From Caldilinea sp. (GTDB taxonomy: Bacteria > Chloroflexota > Anaerolineae > Caldilineales > Caldilineaceae), in assembly GCA_026389955.1 (NCBI GenBank), contig JAPLGY010000461.1, forward strand, positions 1-7,991: a stretch of DNA of 7,991 nt, in the 5' to 3' direction. Both the position numbers and the translations under genes were made by a program. Shown here piece by piece: positions 7,472 through 7,991 of the stretch. The notes under the pieces were generated by a model. The model saw only the letters and a program-made list of their open reading frames with translations. It did no database searches and was not told where the DNA came from. Numbering within the stretch: position 1 is the first letter of the stretch; every line of letters starts with the position of its first letter.

Positions 7472-7991
7472 ATGTGCACCGATGTCTCTGTTGATCGACA
7501 GGTCGAGTACCGCAAGCTGCCCGCTGTAGACAGCCTGCTGTGTCTGCCAGCCATCCGCCGGCTTGTGGACGAACTGGGGGGGGAGTGGGTGACCGCAGCG
7601 GTGCGGGCAGAAGTTGCCGCCGCTCGGCAGGCGATTGCGGCGGGGGCCAGGGCCCCTGCCGTCGATCTCTGGCCCGAGCGGGTGCGCCAGCGGTTGGAGC
7701 AGTCGAGTGCTTGTGGGTTGCGCCCGCTCATCAACGCGACCGGCGTTGTGATCCACACCAATTTGGGGCGGGCCCCGCTGTCGGACGCAGCCCTTGCGGC
7801 TGTGCGGGCAGTCAGTGTCGGCTACAGCAACCTGGAATACGATCTGGCCGACGGTGGGCGTGGCAGCCGCCACGACCACGCCCGCCACCTGCTGTGCGAG
7901 CTCACCGGCGCCGAAGATGCCATGGTGGTCAACAACAACGCGGCGGCCATTTACCTGGTCCTCAGCGCGCTCTGTGCAGGCAGTGAGGTGC
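7472..7991 (+). CDS. selA: L-seryl-tRNA(Sec) selenium transferase SelA, 3' truncated by the window edge
   Basis: The first 173 codons of selA; the frame runs open off the right edge. SelA is the PLP-dependent enzyme that turns seryl-tRNA(Sec) into selenocysteinyl-tRNA(Sec) using selenophosphate. The N-terminal tRNA-binding helical part has YRKLPAVDSLL at residues 13-23. The core begins with the strongly conserved block LINATGVVIHTNLGRAPLS at about 87-105, then GYSNLEYDL at about 118-126, GGRGSRHDH at about 129-137 and VVNNNAAA at about 153-160. The PLP lysine lies beyond the window. The ATG at 7472 is the only plausible start after the in-frame stop at 7457-7459; no good ribosome site precedes it. 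selB, selC and selD are not visible here. The family assignment is firm. Confidence 0.93.
   Translation, partial: MCTDVSVDRQVEYRKLPAVDSLLCLPAIRRLVDELGGEWVTAAVRAEVAAARQAIAAGARAPAVDLWPERVRQRLEQSSACGLRPLINATGVVIHTNLGRAPLSDAALAAVRAVSVGYSNLEYDLADGGRGSRHDHARHLLCELTGAEDAMVVNNNAAAIYLVLSALCAGSEV

Overview
The window reads as ordinary chromosomal DNA from a GC-rich, free-living bacterium, most likely a member of the Chloroflexota (Caldilinea/Anaerolineae-like). The lineage call is inferred from gene content. A trio of uncharacterised genes known mainly from Actinobacteria and also from Chloroflexi sits beside a long nucleotidyltransferase/phosphomannomutase-like fusion of the type seen in Cyanobacteria and Chloroflexi. 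No insertion sequence, phage gene, CRISPR array or other mobile element is visible.

Layout. Positions 2-388 (+) hold the 3' end of an Fe-S (CCG-domain) redox protein. Its end overlaps, tail to tail, the end of a minus-strand gene at 336-1883 for a lipoprotein-type M1 metallopeptidase. A 149-bp divergent intergenic region follows. A plus-strand run at 2033-7241 then carries a histidine phosphatase of the MSMEG_4193 type, a DUF3090 protein, a PI3/4-kinase-like SCO1664-family protein, an NDP-sugar pyrophosphorylase fused to a phosphomannomutase-like module, and tsaE. A clear sigma-70-type promoter at 7281-7309 drives a tRNA-Val(UAC) gene at 7325-7401. The window ends inside selA, which starts at 7472.

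How the genes may work together. The histidine phosphatase, DUF3090 and SCO1664-type kinase form a conserved three-gene system of unknown function (TIGR03848, TIGR03847, TIGR03843). One member looks like a phosphatase or phosphomutase and another like a kinase, which suggests they act on one phosphorylated small molecule. Here the trio is followed by a sugar-nucleotide enzyme, which makes a sugar- or polyol-phosphate substrate plausible but unproven. The C-terminal phosphomannomutase-like module of that enzyme has lost the recognisable active-site loops and is probably not a working mutase.

The leaders before the DUF3090 gene and before the pyrophosphorylase share GC-rich inverted-repeat arms (GCGCGCC and GGCGCGCAA). 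tsaE (tRNA t6A synthesis), tRNA-Val and selA (selenocysteyl-tRNA synthesis) give the right-hand end a translation theme. The presence of selA implies that the organism makes selenoproteins.
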